Source: Methylosinus sp. PW1 (GTDB lineage: Bacteria > Pseudomonadota > Alphaproteobacteria > Rhizobiales > Beijerinckiaceae). Taken from it: a stretch of 64,000 nucleotides of DNA. Below the pieces are notes generated by a model. That model did no database searches. It had not been told where the DNA came from and saw only the letters and a program-made list of their open reading frames with translations. The position numbers and the translations under genes are program-made. How positions within the stretch are numbered: the first letter of the stretch is position 1; each line of letters begins with the position of its first letter. Location of the stretch: the NCBI RefSeq assembly GCF_000745215.1, contig NZ_JQNK01000008.1:711001-775000 (forward strand), written 5' to 3'. Of this stretch, positions 9,501-16,873 are shown in pieces.

Positions 9501-9532
9501 TCGAGCGATTGATGAAAGCGAGGGCGGCGTGA
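6503..9532 (+). CDS. Type III-like restriction helicase-nuclease (Res, BPTD_3080-like)
   Basis: 1009-residue superfamily 2 helicase fused to a nuclease, the restriction subunit of a type III-like system. Walker A TGAGKT is at 177-182, the DExH-like box NDESHH at 312-317, and motif VI lies in CEQVVGRALRRQ. The C-terminal PD-(D/E)XK nuclease shows Pro929-Asp930 then Glu948-Thr-Lys950. A ribosome-binding site GAAAGGA precedes ATG 6503. The methyltransferase gene follows after a palindromic spacer. It should translocate on and cut DNA lacking the partner's methylation. All catalytic motifs seen are intact. Confidence 0.85.
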   Translation: MAASFFEQPILNSPYEAPRFHHLLDADGQPIDAPPVAGRRRSELTTPVPKPRNRPGRERQTTMALGDARGVSDAEQEYNPTPVINEIRSLVESWRALPNPADWGVTPTTARLLAYWRAHEFHGVKPFFCQIEAVETIVWLTEVAPKFSRGKAILANIAAANAASNPELYRLAMKMATGAGKTTVMAMLIAWQTANAVRSPGSGKFSRGFLIIAPGVTIRDRLRVLRPEDPDNYYATRELVPSDLVADIAKAKIVITNYHAFRRRETTDISKTGRALLQGPRGAPVVTIESEGQMLERACGPLMTLKNIVVINDESHHCYRERPPREDEKLEADEKEEAKKANEAARLWISGVEALKRKVGLQAVFDLSATPFFLRGSGYREGSLFPWVVSDFSLMDAIECGIVKLPRVPIDDSLPSGDMPLYRNLWEELKKRGRSLPKKGASKSGELDPLKLAPEIQTALYSLYSHYRQVDEEWRRAGVVVPPVFIVVCSNTAVSKLVYEWISGFQRPNEDGEPYMVHQGHLEFFRNFDEYGTRFPRPNTLLIDSEQIESGDALDPAFRDLAGPEIEQFKREISARDGADGKALSDADLLREVMNTVGKPGRLGEAIRCVVSVSMLTEGWDANTVTHVLGVRAFGTQLLCEQVVGRALRRQSYELNDKGLFNVEYADILGIPFDFTAKPVVAPPAAPKPVTRVKALKERAALEIVFPRVEGYRVDLPEERLEAHFTNDSRLVLDAQMVGPCTVLLSGIVGESVEIGPKVLEDIRPSTIVYHLAKRLLETRFRDSGEDFPAHLFGEAKRVVRRWLDEGYLVVKDVPPAAVTYLELADQAAERIYLACQRAAEGAQRIKAILDPYNPRGSTRHVSFTTSKPVHMTAPDKSHVDAVVCDSDWEAEMARVIERNPHVIAYVKNQGLGFEVPYRDGAIPRKYVPDFIVKLDDGGEEPLNLVVETKGFRGHDAQLKAETMRRFWVPGVNNLGTHGRWDFAEFQDGYQFQSEFDALVERLMKARAA

Positions 9533-9533
9533 G

Positions 9534-9680
9534 CCCTCATCCGTCGCGCATTCGCGCGACACCTTCTCCCGCAAGCGGGAGAAGGAGGAACACCGCGGTT
9601 GCGGAACGAAAATAAGAAGGGCGCTTCCTTCTCCCGCAGGGCGGGAGAAGGTGGCCTCGCGAAGCGAGGTCGGATGAGGG
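9534..9680. repeat. Large composite palindrome between res and mod
   Basis: The spacer begins CCCTCATCCG and ends CGGATGAGGG. Inside are CACCTTCTCCCGC and GCGGGAGAAGGTG arms plus smaller hairpins, so the whole spacer is one nested inverted repeat. It belongs to the CTTCTCCC/GGGAGAAG family also seen at 35081, 44171 and 52041. It could weaken or modulate read-through from res to mod. Confidence 0.75.
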
Positions 9681-9689
9681 CCCCAGAGG

Positions 9690-12600
9690 ATGCACATGGC
9701 CAAGAAACCCGGCGGCAAGCCCGTCAAGATCGAGACGCTCACTCACGCCGAGGCGGCGCGGAAGAATATTCCGACGGCGGAATATCAGTCGCTGAATGAG
9801 CGGATCGAGGAGAGCCAGCCGTTTCCGCCCAAGCATTTTCCGCGCACGGCGCCGCTGGCCGAGGGCGAGACGCGCGAGCGCGACGAGGATCTCGATCCGC
9901 AGATCGTCTGGCGCGGGGCGCGCATTCGCCTGTCCAAGGAGCAGGCGCGGCAGCTTCTCGACAAGGGCGAGGTCGAGATCGGCGACGCGCAGCTCGTGTG
10001 GCGCGGCAAGGATCGTCAGGACTGGTCCGATCTCGTGGTCAATGCGCCGCCGCTCTATATTCAGGAGAAAATCCATCCCAAGGCGATCATCGACGATCTG
10101 CGCGCGCAGGCGCAGAAGGCGGAGAGCGACGCGCCCGATCTCTTCGCCGATTTCAACGGTCTCGACGACCCGGAAGCGCGCACGGATTTTTATCAGCACG
10201 ACCAGCATTGGTCGAACCGCTTCATCTTGGGGGATTCGCTCGCGGTGATGGCGAGCCTCGCCGAGCGCGAGGCGCTGCGCGGAAAAGTGCAGTGCATTTA
10301 TTTCGATCCGCCCTATGGCATCAAATTCAACAGCAATTGGCAGGTCTCGACGCTCTCGCGCGACGTGAAGGACGGCAAGCAACAGGATATTTCCCGCGAG
10401 CCGGAGCAGATCAAGGCGTTCCGCGACACATGGAAGGAGGGCATCCACTCCTATCTCACCTATCTGCGCGATCGGCTGACGGTCGCCAAGGAGCTGCTCG
10501 CCGAGAGCGGCTCGATCTTCGTGCAAATCGGCGACGAGAATGTGCATCGCGTGCGCGCGGTGATGGATGAGGTTTTTGGGACGGAGAATTTTGTTTCGCA
10601 GATTGCATTTCAAACGACGAGCGGCGCTGGCAGTCCCGCCATCGGGACAATCGCTCTTCCTGCAACCTTCAACCATTTGGTTTGGTTCGCGAAATCAAAA
10701 GAAAGCTTGAAATACAGACAAGTCTATCGCGCAAAAACGATTGAAGATGATGTTGGTCAACGATTTCGGCGTGTCCAGCTCGCCGATGGCGCACGTTATC
10801 CGCTTTCGTCTCTCGCAGAAGAGACGTCTCAAATGCGTATATATCGCCATGATAATTTAACATCTCAGTCAGGTGGACCGACTACGTCATTTGACATTCG
10901 ATTCAACGGCGATGCGTTCCGGCCCGGTCGCTCGTTTTGGAAAACGAATGCCGTCGGGATTGATCGACTGGCGAAGGCGAATCGTCTCGGGGCACCGACG
11001 AAGAACTCTCTCGCTTACGTGCGGTTCCTGGACGACTTTTCATATTCTCCGGTTTCAAATCTTTGGACTGATACGCGTACGGGAGCCTTCACAGAGGACA
11101 AGCTGTACGTCGTCCAGACATCTGCAAAAGTCATCCAACGCTGCATCCTCATGACCACCGACCCCGGCGATCTGGTGCTCGACCCCACCTGCGGCTCGGG
11201 CACGAGTGCGTACGTCGCCGAGCAATGGGGCCGCCGCTGGATCACCATCGACACTTCCCGCGTCGCTCTGGCGCTCGCCCGCACCCGCCTGATGAGCGCG
11301 CGCTATCCCTATTATCTCCTCGCCGACTCGCCCGAGGGCCGGCGCAAGGAGCAGGAGGTCTCCGGCAAAATCCTGCCCGAGGCGCGGACGCTGGGCGATC
11401 TGCGCCAGGGCTTCGTCTATGAGCGCGCGCCGCATGTGACCTTGAAGTCGATCGCCAATAACGAGCAGATCGATGTGATCTACGACAAATGGCAGGCCGT
11501 GCTCGAGCCGCTGCGCGCCGCGTTGAATGCGGCGCTGGGGCGCAAGCCCACCTCCCCCTCGAGGGGGGAGGTCGCGCGAAGCGCGGGAGGGGGTGACTCC
11601 CCGAGTCTGCGGCGTGACCCCACCCCGCCGCTGCGCGGCGACCCTCCCCCTGAAGGGGAGGGTGGAAGACGTTTCGAGGACTGGGAAATCCCGCGCGAGG
11701 CCGGCGCCGGCTGGCCCGCCGCCGCCAGAGAGGCGCACGCCAAATGGTGGGAGGCGCGCATCGCGCGGCAGAAGGAGATCGACGCCTCCATCGCCAAGGC
11801 CGCCGATGTCGAGCTGCTCTACGACCGGCCCTATGAGGACAAGTCCCGCGTGCGCGTCGCCGGGCCTTTCACGGTGGAGAGCCTGTCGCCGCATCGCGTC
11901 GCGCCGGCCGACGAGGAGGAGCTGATCGATTTCCTCGAGGCCGACGAAGGCGCGCGCCGGCGCCTGCACAAGGCCATGCCGCCGACCGATTTCGCCGAAA
12001 TGACGCTCGAGCATTTGCGCACCGCCGGCGTGCATCAGAGCGAGAAGCGCGATTCGATCCGCTTCACCGCGCTCGCGCCCTGGCCCGGCGAATATGTGGC
12101 GGCGGAAGGCCGCTTCATGGAGGGCGACACCGAGAAGCGCGCGGCGATCTTCATCGGCCCGGAGTTCGGCTCCGTGTCGCGAGTCGATCTCGCCGCCGCG
12201 GCGCGCGAGGCGGTGGATGCGCGCTTCGACGCGCTGATCGCCTGCGCCTTCGCCTTCGACGCACATGCGAGCGAGGTGACGAAGCTCGGCCCGCTGCCGA
12301 TCCTGAAAGCGAAGATGAACCCCGATCTGCATATGGCCGGCGATCTGAAGAACACCGGCAAGGGGAATTTGTTCGTGGTGTTCGGCGAGCCGGACATAGA
12401 CATATTGCACGAACCCGACGGGCGGGTGAAAGTGAAGGTGAAGGGCGTCGATATCTTCGATCCCAACACGGGCGAGATCAGGAGCGACGACACCAAGGGG
12501 ATCGCCGCCTGGTTCGTCGACACGAATTACAATGAGGAGAGCTTCTTCGTCCGCCACGCCTATTTTCTCGGCGCGAACGATCCGTATAAGAGCCTGAAGA

Positions 12601-12749
12601 CGGCCTTGCAGGCGGAGATCGACAAAGAGGCCTGGGAGACGCTCTATCGCGACGTCTCGCGGCCCTTCGAGCGCCCGGCGACGGGAAAGATCGCGGTGAA
12701 GGTGATCAATCACTTCGGCGACGAGGTGATGAAGGTTTTCAGGGTGTGA
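9690..12749 (+). CDS. Type III-like site-specific DNA methyltransferase (Mod, beta class)
   Basis: 1019-residue N6-adenine/N4-cytosine methyltransferase. The catalytic motif DPPYG is at 206-210 and the AdoMet motif I DPTCGSG at 498-504; this order (IV before I) defines the beta class of type III Mod enzymes. The region between, and the long C-terminus, should hold target recognition. Residues of about 621-659 are encoded by an in-frame GC-rich palindromic repeat, unlike the rest of the protein. ATG 9690 or 9696 are both possible. It pairs with the Res gene upstream and protects host DNA. Codon use from about 10,590 to 11,110 is AT-richer than its flanks, as expected for an exchanged target-recognition region. 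Confidence 0.85.
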   Translation: MHMAKKPGGKPVKIETLTHAEAARKNIPTAEYQSLNERIEESQPFPPKHFPRTAPLAEGETRERDEDLDPQIVWRGARIRLSKEQARQLLDKGEVEIGDAQLVWRGKDRQDWSDLVVNAPPLYIQEKIHPKAIIDDLRAQAQKAESDAPDLFADFNGLDDPEARTDFYQHDQHWSNRFILGDSLAVMASLAEREALRGKVQCIYFDPPYGIKFNSNWQVSTLSRDVKDGKQQDISREPEQIKAFRDTWKEGIHSYLTYLRDRLTVAKELLAESGSIFVQIGDENVHRVRAVMDEVFGTENFVSQIAFQTTSGAGSPAIGTIALPATFNHLVWFAKSKESLKYRQVYRAKTIEDDVGQRFRRVQLADGARYPLSSLAEETSQMRIYRHDNLTSQSGGPTTSFDIRFNGDAFRPGRSFWKTNAVGIDRLAKANRLGAPTKNSLAYVRFLDDFSYSPVSNLWTDTRTGAFTEDKLYVVQTSAKVIQRCILMTTDPGDLVLDPTCGSGTSAYVAEQWGRRWITIDTSRVALALARTRLMSARYPYYLLADSPEGRRKEQEVSGKILPEARTLGDLRQGFVYERAPHVTLKSIANNEQIDVIYDKWQAVLEPLRAALNAALGRKPTSPSRGEVARSAGGGDSPSLRRDPTPPLRGDPPPEGEGGRRFEDWEIPREAGAGWPAAAREAHAKWWEARIARQKEIDASIAKAADVELLYDRPYEDKSRVRVAGPFTVESLSPHRVAPADEEELIDFLEADEGARRRLHKAMPPTDFAEMTLEHLRTAGVHQSEKRDSIRFTALAPWPGEYVAAEGRFMEGDTEKRAAIFIGPEFGSVSRVDLAAAAREAVDARFDALIACAFAFDAHASEVTKLGPLPILKAKMNPDLHMAGDLKNTGKGNLFVVFGEPDIDILHEPDGRVKVKVKGVDIFDPNTGEIRSDDTKGIAAWFVDTNYNEESFFVRHAYFLGANDPYKSLKTALQAEIDKEAWETLYRDVSRPFERPATGKIAVKVINHFGDEVMKVFRV
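11550..11664. repeat. Palindromic repeat inserted in frame inside mod
   Basis: About 115 bp made of two hairpins, CCTCCCCCTCGAGGGGGGAGG at its left and CCCTCCCCCTGAAGGGGAGGG at its right, separated by smaller repeats. It resembles the intergenic palindromes of this genome but is translated into a Pro/Gly/Arg-rich linker (SPSRGEVARSAGGG) without a stop or frame change. Confidence 0.75.
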
Positions 12750-12755
12750 GGCGAG

Positions 12756-13589
12756 ATGGCATTTTCGATCCCCAATCCCACGAACAACGTACAGAGAGAA
12801 TTCAACAAGTATTGCGAGCTTGGGGGCGGCGTCAGAGGCGGGCCGGCTCGGGGACGCGTCCAAGAACTTCTTCGTTCGTATGGGAAACGACTGAACGGGC
12901 TGGCGCATGAGGAAACCAAGAAAGCCTTCTCGGAAAACCCCGGAGCCAATCCCTGGCACGTCTGTTTTGCTGTCGGCATGGTATGGGGGCATTTTGCCCA
13001 GCTCACGCCGGAGTTCATTGCCGCGTCTATTCGGCTGATGGAAAATTGGAATGATGCTGATCTGAAAGTTGCGAAGGCTTATCCCCTCGAAAAAGGAACG
13101 GACCCGATAGAGCACTCGTTGCGTGGCGCGCATGTGCTTTTCCAAAAGGTGGTCTTACCTGAAAGGCTCCCCGACACGCTGGTGGGTATCGCACGAGCAC
13201 AAGATCGTTGGTTAGGCCGAATATTGGGTCCGGACCGTCCGTATTTCTTTGGCGGGTGGAACTCGACAGCGATGTTTATGGTTGCATTATTCGCTCAACC
13301 AGAGCTAGCGAAGACACATCTGTCGCCTCCACCTGTGTTGCCGCCGGGAGGGCCAATTTTCAAAGGACTACAATATCTGTATCAAGTGGGAATTCTTGCT
13401 CGTCCTCCGTCTGGTAGCGAGCTGGACAACGAAGGGGCTGAGCCCGGTGTGATATACGAAAATAATGCATTACTTTCAGAGGTATTGAAAGGCTATCCTG
13501 ATTGGTCGATGATTGACGTGCACAGCGGTATCTACTTGCTTGGAACGAAACATCCGCACGCCGATTCTTGGTTAGAGCGCGCGGTCTGA
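12756..13589 (+). CDS. Unknown 277-residue protein in the methylase operon
   Basis: Not recognised. Lies 6 bp after mod and overlaps the next helicase start (TGATG), so it is part of this operon. The protein is mixed alpha/beta with no signal peptide or transmembrane segment; visible blocks are NPWHVCFAVGMVWGHFAQLTPE (about 71-90), GGWNSTAMFMVALFAQPEL and a C-terminal DWSMIDVHSGIYLLG. No P-loop, nuclease or methylase motif is evident. Base composition is clearly lower in GC than the neighbours, suggesting a separately acquired, exchangeable component such as a specificity or sensor subunit. That role is inference. Confidence 0.6.
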   Translation: MAFSIPNPTNNVQREFNKYCELGGGVRGGPARGRVQELLRSYGKRLNGLAHEETKKAFSENPGANPWHVCFAVGMVWGHFAQLTPEFIAASIRLMENWNDADLKVAKAYPLEKGTDPIEHSLRGAHVLFQKVVLPERLPDTLVGIARAQDRWLGRILGPDRPYFFGGWNSTAMFMVALFAQPELAKTHLSPPPVLPPGGPIFKGLQYLYQVGILARPPSGSELDNEGAEPGVIYENNALLSEVLKGYPDWSMIDVHSGIYLLGTKHPHADSWLERAV

Positions 13590-15661
13590 TGGAATTCCGC
13601 ATCGCCGACACCTTCACCGACTCCCTGGCGCGGCTCCCCGCGCCAGATCAAAAAGCCGTGAAGACCTCGGCCTTCGATCTCCAGACCAATCCCCAAAACC
13701 CTGGCCTGCAACTTCATCGCATCGAGAATTCCAAGGACCGGAACTTCTGGTCCGTGCGCGTCAATCGCGACATTCGCATCATCGTCCACAAGACCGAGGC
13801 GAGCATGCTGCTCGCTTATGTCGATCATCACGACAAGGCCTATGCCTGGGCCGAGCGGCGGCGGATCGAGGCGCATCCCAAGACCGGCGCGGTGCAGATC
13901 GTCGAGGTGCGCGAGCGCGTCGAGGAGCTGCCGCTCTTTGCGCCGCGCGAGAGCGCCGGGGCGCCGTCGCCTTTTGCGAGATTGTCGGACGACGAGCTGC
14001 TCTCGATCGGCGCGCCGGCGGATTGGCTCGACGACATTCGCGCGGCGAGCGAGGACGGCTTTCTCGAGCTGGCGCCGCGCCTTCCGGCGGAGGCCGCCGA
14101 GGCGCTGCTGCAATATGTGACGACCGGCCTGCTGGCGCGCCCGGCGCCCGCGCCCGCCGATCCTTATGCCCATCCCGATGCGCTGCGGCGGTTCCGGGTC
14201 GTGGAGAATATCGAGGAGCTGGCGCAGGCGCTCGATGCGCCTTGGGACAAATGGGCGGTGTTCCTGCACCCTTCGCAGCGCGATCTCGTCGAGCGGAACT
14301 ATTCCGGTCCGGCGCGCGTCGCGGGCTCGGCCGGCACGGGCAAGAGCGTCGTCGCCGTGCATCGCGCCGTGCGGCTGGCGCGCGCCTCGGTCCACGCCCG
14401 TGTGCTGCTCGCGACCTTCTCCGATCCGCTCGCCGCGGCGCTGGAGCGCAAGGTCCGGCTGCTCGCCGGCGCCGACTCCGGGCTGCTGTCTCGCATCCGG
14501 GTCGCCTCGCTCCCGGTCATGGCCGCGGAGCTGTTCGAGCTCGCGCATGGCCATCGTCCCCATGTCGCCACGCCGGACCGGCTCGCCCGCGCTCTGGAGA
14601 AGGCGAGCGAAGCCGCCGAGGGACCAGTCAGCGCCAATTTTCTGCGCTCGGAATGGACGCATGTCGTCGACGCCTGGCAGGTCGAGGATTGCGCCGCCTA
14701 TCTCGCGGTTCCGCGTCTCGGCCGCAAGAACCGGCTCGGCTCCAAGCAGCGCGAGCGCCTTTGGCCGATCTTCGCGGCGGCGCGGGAGAGCCTCGAGACG
14801 CGCGGCTTCCACACTTGGCCGGGCGTCTTCTCCGCCGTGACGCGGCATTATGCGGAGCGGATGGAAAAGCCCTTCACCCATGTCGTCGTCGACGAGGCGC
14901 AGGATCTCGGCGTTCCCGAGCTGCGCTTCGTCGCCGCCGTTGCGAGCGTGGGCGAGAACGGGCTGTTCTTCGCGGGCGATCTCGGCCAGCGCATTTTTCA
15001 GCAGCCCTTCTCCTGGGGCGCGCTCGGCGTCGACATTCGCGGGCGCTCGTCCTGCCTGAAGGTGAATTATCGGACCTCGCATCAAATCCGCCGCGCCGCC
15101 GATCGGCTTTTGCCGAAGGAGATTCGCGACGTCGACGGCGTCGCCGAAGCGCGCGGCGGCACGGTCTCGGTCTTCAACGGCGCAGAGCCGCGCGTGCTCG
15201 TTGCGCCCGACGCAACCGCAGAGATCGACGCGGTCGCCGCCTTCCTGATGGAAGCTCTCGCGAGCGGCGTCGATGCGAGCGAGATCGGCGTCTTCACGCG
15301 CAGGACCGAGGAGCTTTCGCGGGCGAGGGCTTCCGTCGCGGCGGCTGGCCGCGAGCCGATGGAGCTGTCCGAGCGCGGCGACGATCCGGGCGAGCGCATC
15401 TCGATCGGCGTAATGCATCTCGCCAAGGGGCTCGAGTTCAAGGCCGTGGCGGTGATGGCCTGCGATGATGAAATTCTGCCGCTGCAATCCCGCATCGACT
15501 CGGTCGCCGACGAGGTCGAGCTCGAGGATGTCTACGAGACCGAGCGGCAGCTGCTCTATGTCGCCGCGACGCGCGCGCGGGACCGGCTGCTGATCAGCGG
15601 CGTTGCGCCGGGCTCGGAATTCCTGCGGGATTTTACATCCGAGCGCGGCGCGGCGTCATAG
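13589..15661 (+). CDS. UvrD-like superfamily 1 helicase with N-terminal RelE/ParE-like domain
   Basis: 690 residues. Residues 1-95 read as a RelE-superfamily fold: RIADTFTDSLARLPA, NPGLQLHRI, then FWSVRVNRDIRIIVHK and YVDHHDKAYAWAERR. A helicase of UvrD type follows: Walker A GSAGTGKS (246-253), DEAQD (435-439), NYRTSHQIRR, and the C-terminal EERQ-equivalent ETERQLLYVAATRARDRL. ATG 13589 overlaps the previous stop by one base. Coupling of an mRNA-interferase-like fold to a DNA helicase in a methylase operon suggests an effector or nuclease-helicase role; whether the RelE-like part is catalytic cannot be judged here. Repair function is an alternative. Confidence 0.8.
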   Translation: MEFRIADTFTDSLARLPAPDQKAVKTSAFDLQTNPQNPGLQLHRIENSKDRNFWSVRVNRDIRIIVHKTEASMLLAYVDHHDKAYAWAERRRIEAHPKTGAVQIVEVRERVEELPLFAPRESAGAPSPFARLSDDELLSIGAPADWLDDIRAASEDGFLELAPRLPAEAAEALLQYVTTGLLARPAPAPADPYAHPDALRRFRVVENIEELAQALDAPWDKWAVFLHPSQRDLVERNYSGPARVAGSAGTGKSVVAVHRAVRLARASVHARVLLATFSDPLAAALERKVRLLAGADSGLLSRIRVASLPVMAAELFELAHGHRPHVATPDRLARALEKASEAAEGPVSANFLRSEWTHVVDAWQVEDCAAYLAVPRLGRKNRLGSKQRERLWPIFAAARESLETRGFHTWPGVFSAVTRHYAERMEKPFTHVVVDEAQDLGVPELRFVAAVASVGENGLFFAGDLGQRIFQQPFSWGALGVDIRGRSSCLKVNYRTSHQIRRAADRLLPKEIRDVDGVAEARGGTVSVFNGAEPRVLVAPDATAEIDAVAAFLMEALASGVDASEIGVFTRRTEELSRARASVAAAGREPMELSERGDDPGERISIGVMHLAKGLEFKAVAVMACDDEILPLQSRIDSVADEVELEDVYETERQLLYVAATRARDRLLISGVAPGSEFLRDFTSERGAAS

Positions 15662-15889
15662 TGACCTCGCGACGCGAATCCCAATTCCAATGGCGCCGTC
15701 GAACTCCATCTCGACGCCGGCCTCCTCGAGCGCACGGCGAATATCCGCGAGCGTGCGATCATGCGGCACGCGCGTCTCCCGCTCGAAATTGTGCAGCGTC
15801 GCCTTCGACACGCGGGATTTCGCGGCGAGATCGTCCAGCGTCCAGCGGAGCCAGGCGCGCGACGCTCGGCATTGGGCGGGGGTGATCAT
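15656..15889 (-). CDS. XRE-family helix-turn-helix regulator
   Basis: 77-residue single-domain DNA-binding protein; the helix-turn-helix spans about 18-42 (TLDDLAAKSRVSKATLHNFE). Convergent with the helicase (6-bp overlap) and divergent from the nuclease-protease operon at 15992, so it probably represses that promoter and perhaps itself, like controller proteins of restriction systems. A similar protein of 89 residues occurs at 54042-54311. Confidence 0.8.
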   Translation of the reverse strand: MITPAQCRASRAWLRWTLDDLAAKSRVSKATLHNFERETRVPHDRTLADIRRALEEAGVEMEFDGAIGIGIRVARSL

Positions 15890-15991
15890 TCAGTCTCCAT
15901 TAACCATGGTCTTATCATCTAGTAGCAATACGATCATAGAATGGCAATATCCGCTCATGGGACGACGTTGTTCCTGTGAGGAGTGTTTTGA
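15890..15991. promoter_or_regulatory. Divergent promoter/operator region between XRE gene and 15992 operon
   Basis: About 100 bp, AT-richer than its flanks. It contains the near-palindrome AACCATGGTC (15902-15911), a plausible operator half-site arrangement next to the regulator start. Promoter boxes are not clear. AGGAG at about 15980 serves the rightward gene. Confidence 0.35.
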
Positions 15992-16873
15992 ATGCGTAAG
16001 ACCCAAATGACGATGCGCCGCTCGGGCGCGACCGAAATCGACGACTCGCTGAACAAGGCGGCGCGCGAGGCCGTGAAGGCGGCGATCGAGGCGGATCATG
16101 CTGTCGATCCGCTGTTCCGCCCCGAGGTGTCGCGGCTGGTCTCGGCCTATGCATCCGCCGCCAAAAGGCATGGCCCGCTGATCGAGCGCGCGATCGGCGA
16201 TTGCCTCGAGAGCGCCGGTTGCACTGTGTTCCGCAATCTCGGCGTTCCTGTCACGCAGGGCGCGCTCGAGCTCGCGGAATCGCATGAATACGCCATGACG
16301 GCGACGCGGCAGATCCGATTCGTCGACGGCAAGATCGCGAGCTTCGTCGATATCGACATTCTCGCGATCGATGAAGAGCGCGAAGTCGCCTGGGCGCTCT
16401 CCATCAAGCGCGGCGGCGGCGCCACCGAGACGAAAAAGCGCCGCGCGATCGAGCGCGACCTGATGGCGCTGAGGCTGAATCTCGCGTCTTATCTGCGTCA
16501 GCAGGGCTATTCGCGGGTCACGACGGCGCATGCCTGCGTGGTCGATTATCTGGGATCGGCGGGATTTTCCAAAGCGATCACGCTGACCCGCGAGAAAATC
16601 GACGACACATTCGGCCTCCCGATCATGGCGTCGATCGACGCCATGACGCAGGCGATGAAGGCTGCGCTCGACGCCGAGCTGGCGCGCCTGCTCGCGCCGG
16701 TCGTTCGCGGCATGGAAAGGCCCGTTTTGCCGAAGCGTTCGGACGCGCTGGTCCGACCGACGCCCTTCGGGCTCCATGCGCATTCGCGCCGGCGCCGGGA
16801 GGGCGTTCCGGAGAAGCCGCCGATGAGCAGCCGTCCCTTCGACAGCCTGTCCTCCGAGGAGAGCGAGCAATGA
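15992..16873 (+). CDS. Possible PD-(D/E)XK-like nuclease, partner of FtsH-like protease
   Basis: 293 residues, not assigned to a named family. Residues of about 105-145 hold FVDIDILAID followed 13 residues on by ALSIKRGGG, an Asp ... Ser-x-Lys pattern on adjacent strands such as nucleases of the PD-(D/E)XK fold carry. The N-terminal third is helical; the C-terminal 60 residues are basic and Ser/Pro-rich, probably disordered. It overlaps the next gene by ATGA, so stoichiometric production with the AAA/M41 protein is likely. Nuclease activity is inference from the motif and the defence-island setting. Confidence 0.5.
   Translation: MRKTQMTMRRSGATEIDDSLNKAAREAVKAAIEADHAVDPLFRPEVSRLVSAYASAAKRHGPLIERAIGDCLESAGCTVFRNLGVPVTQGALELAESHEYAMTATRQIRFVDGKIASFVDIDILAIDEEREVAWALSIKRGGGATETKKRRAIERDLMALRLNLASYLRQQGYSRVTTAHACVVDYLGSAGFSKAITLTREKIDDTFGLPIMASIDAMTQAMKAALDAELARLLAPVVRGMERPVLPKRSDALVRPTPFGLHAHSRRRREGVPEKPPMSSRPFDSLSSEESEQ

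Noticed and set aside
5690-9742. 1350-codon open frame on the minus strand opposite res
   Set aside because: Composition is that of an antisense shadow of a GC-rich gene (Arg/Asp/Leu-rich, no domain), while the plus strand carries a complete helicase-nuclease with all motifs.
11055-13145. 696-codon minus-strand open frame opposite mod
   Set aside because: Same reason: mirror of the mod coding region with no recognisable motif or start signal.
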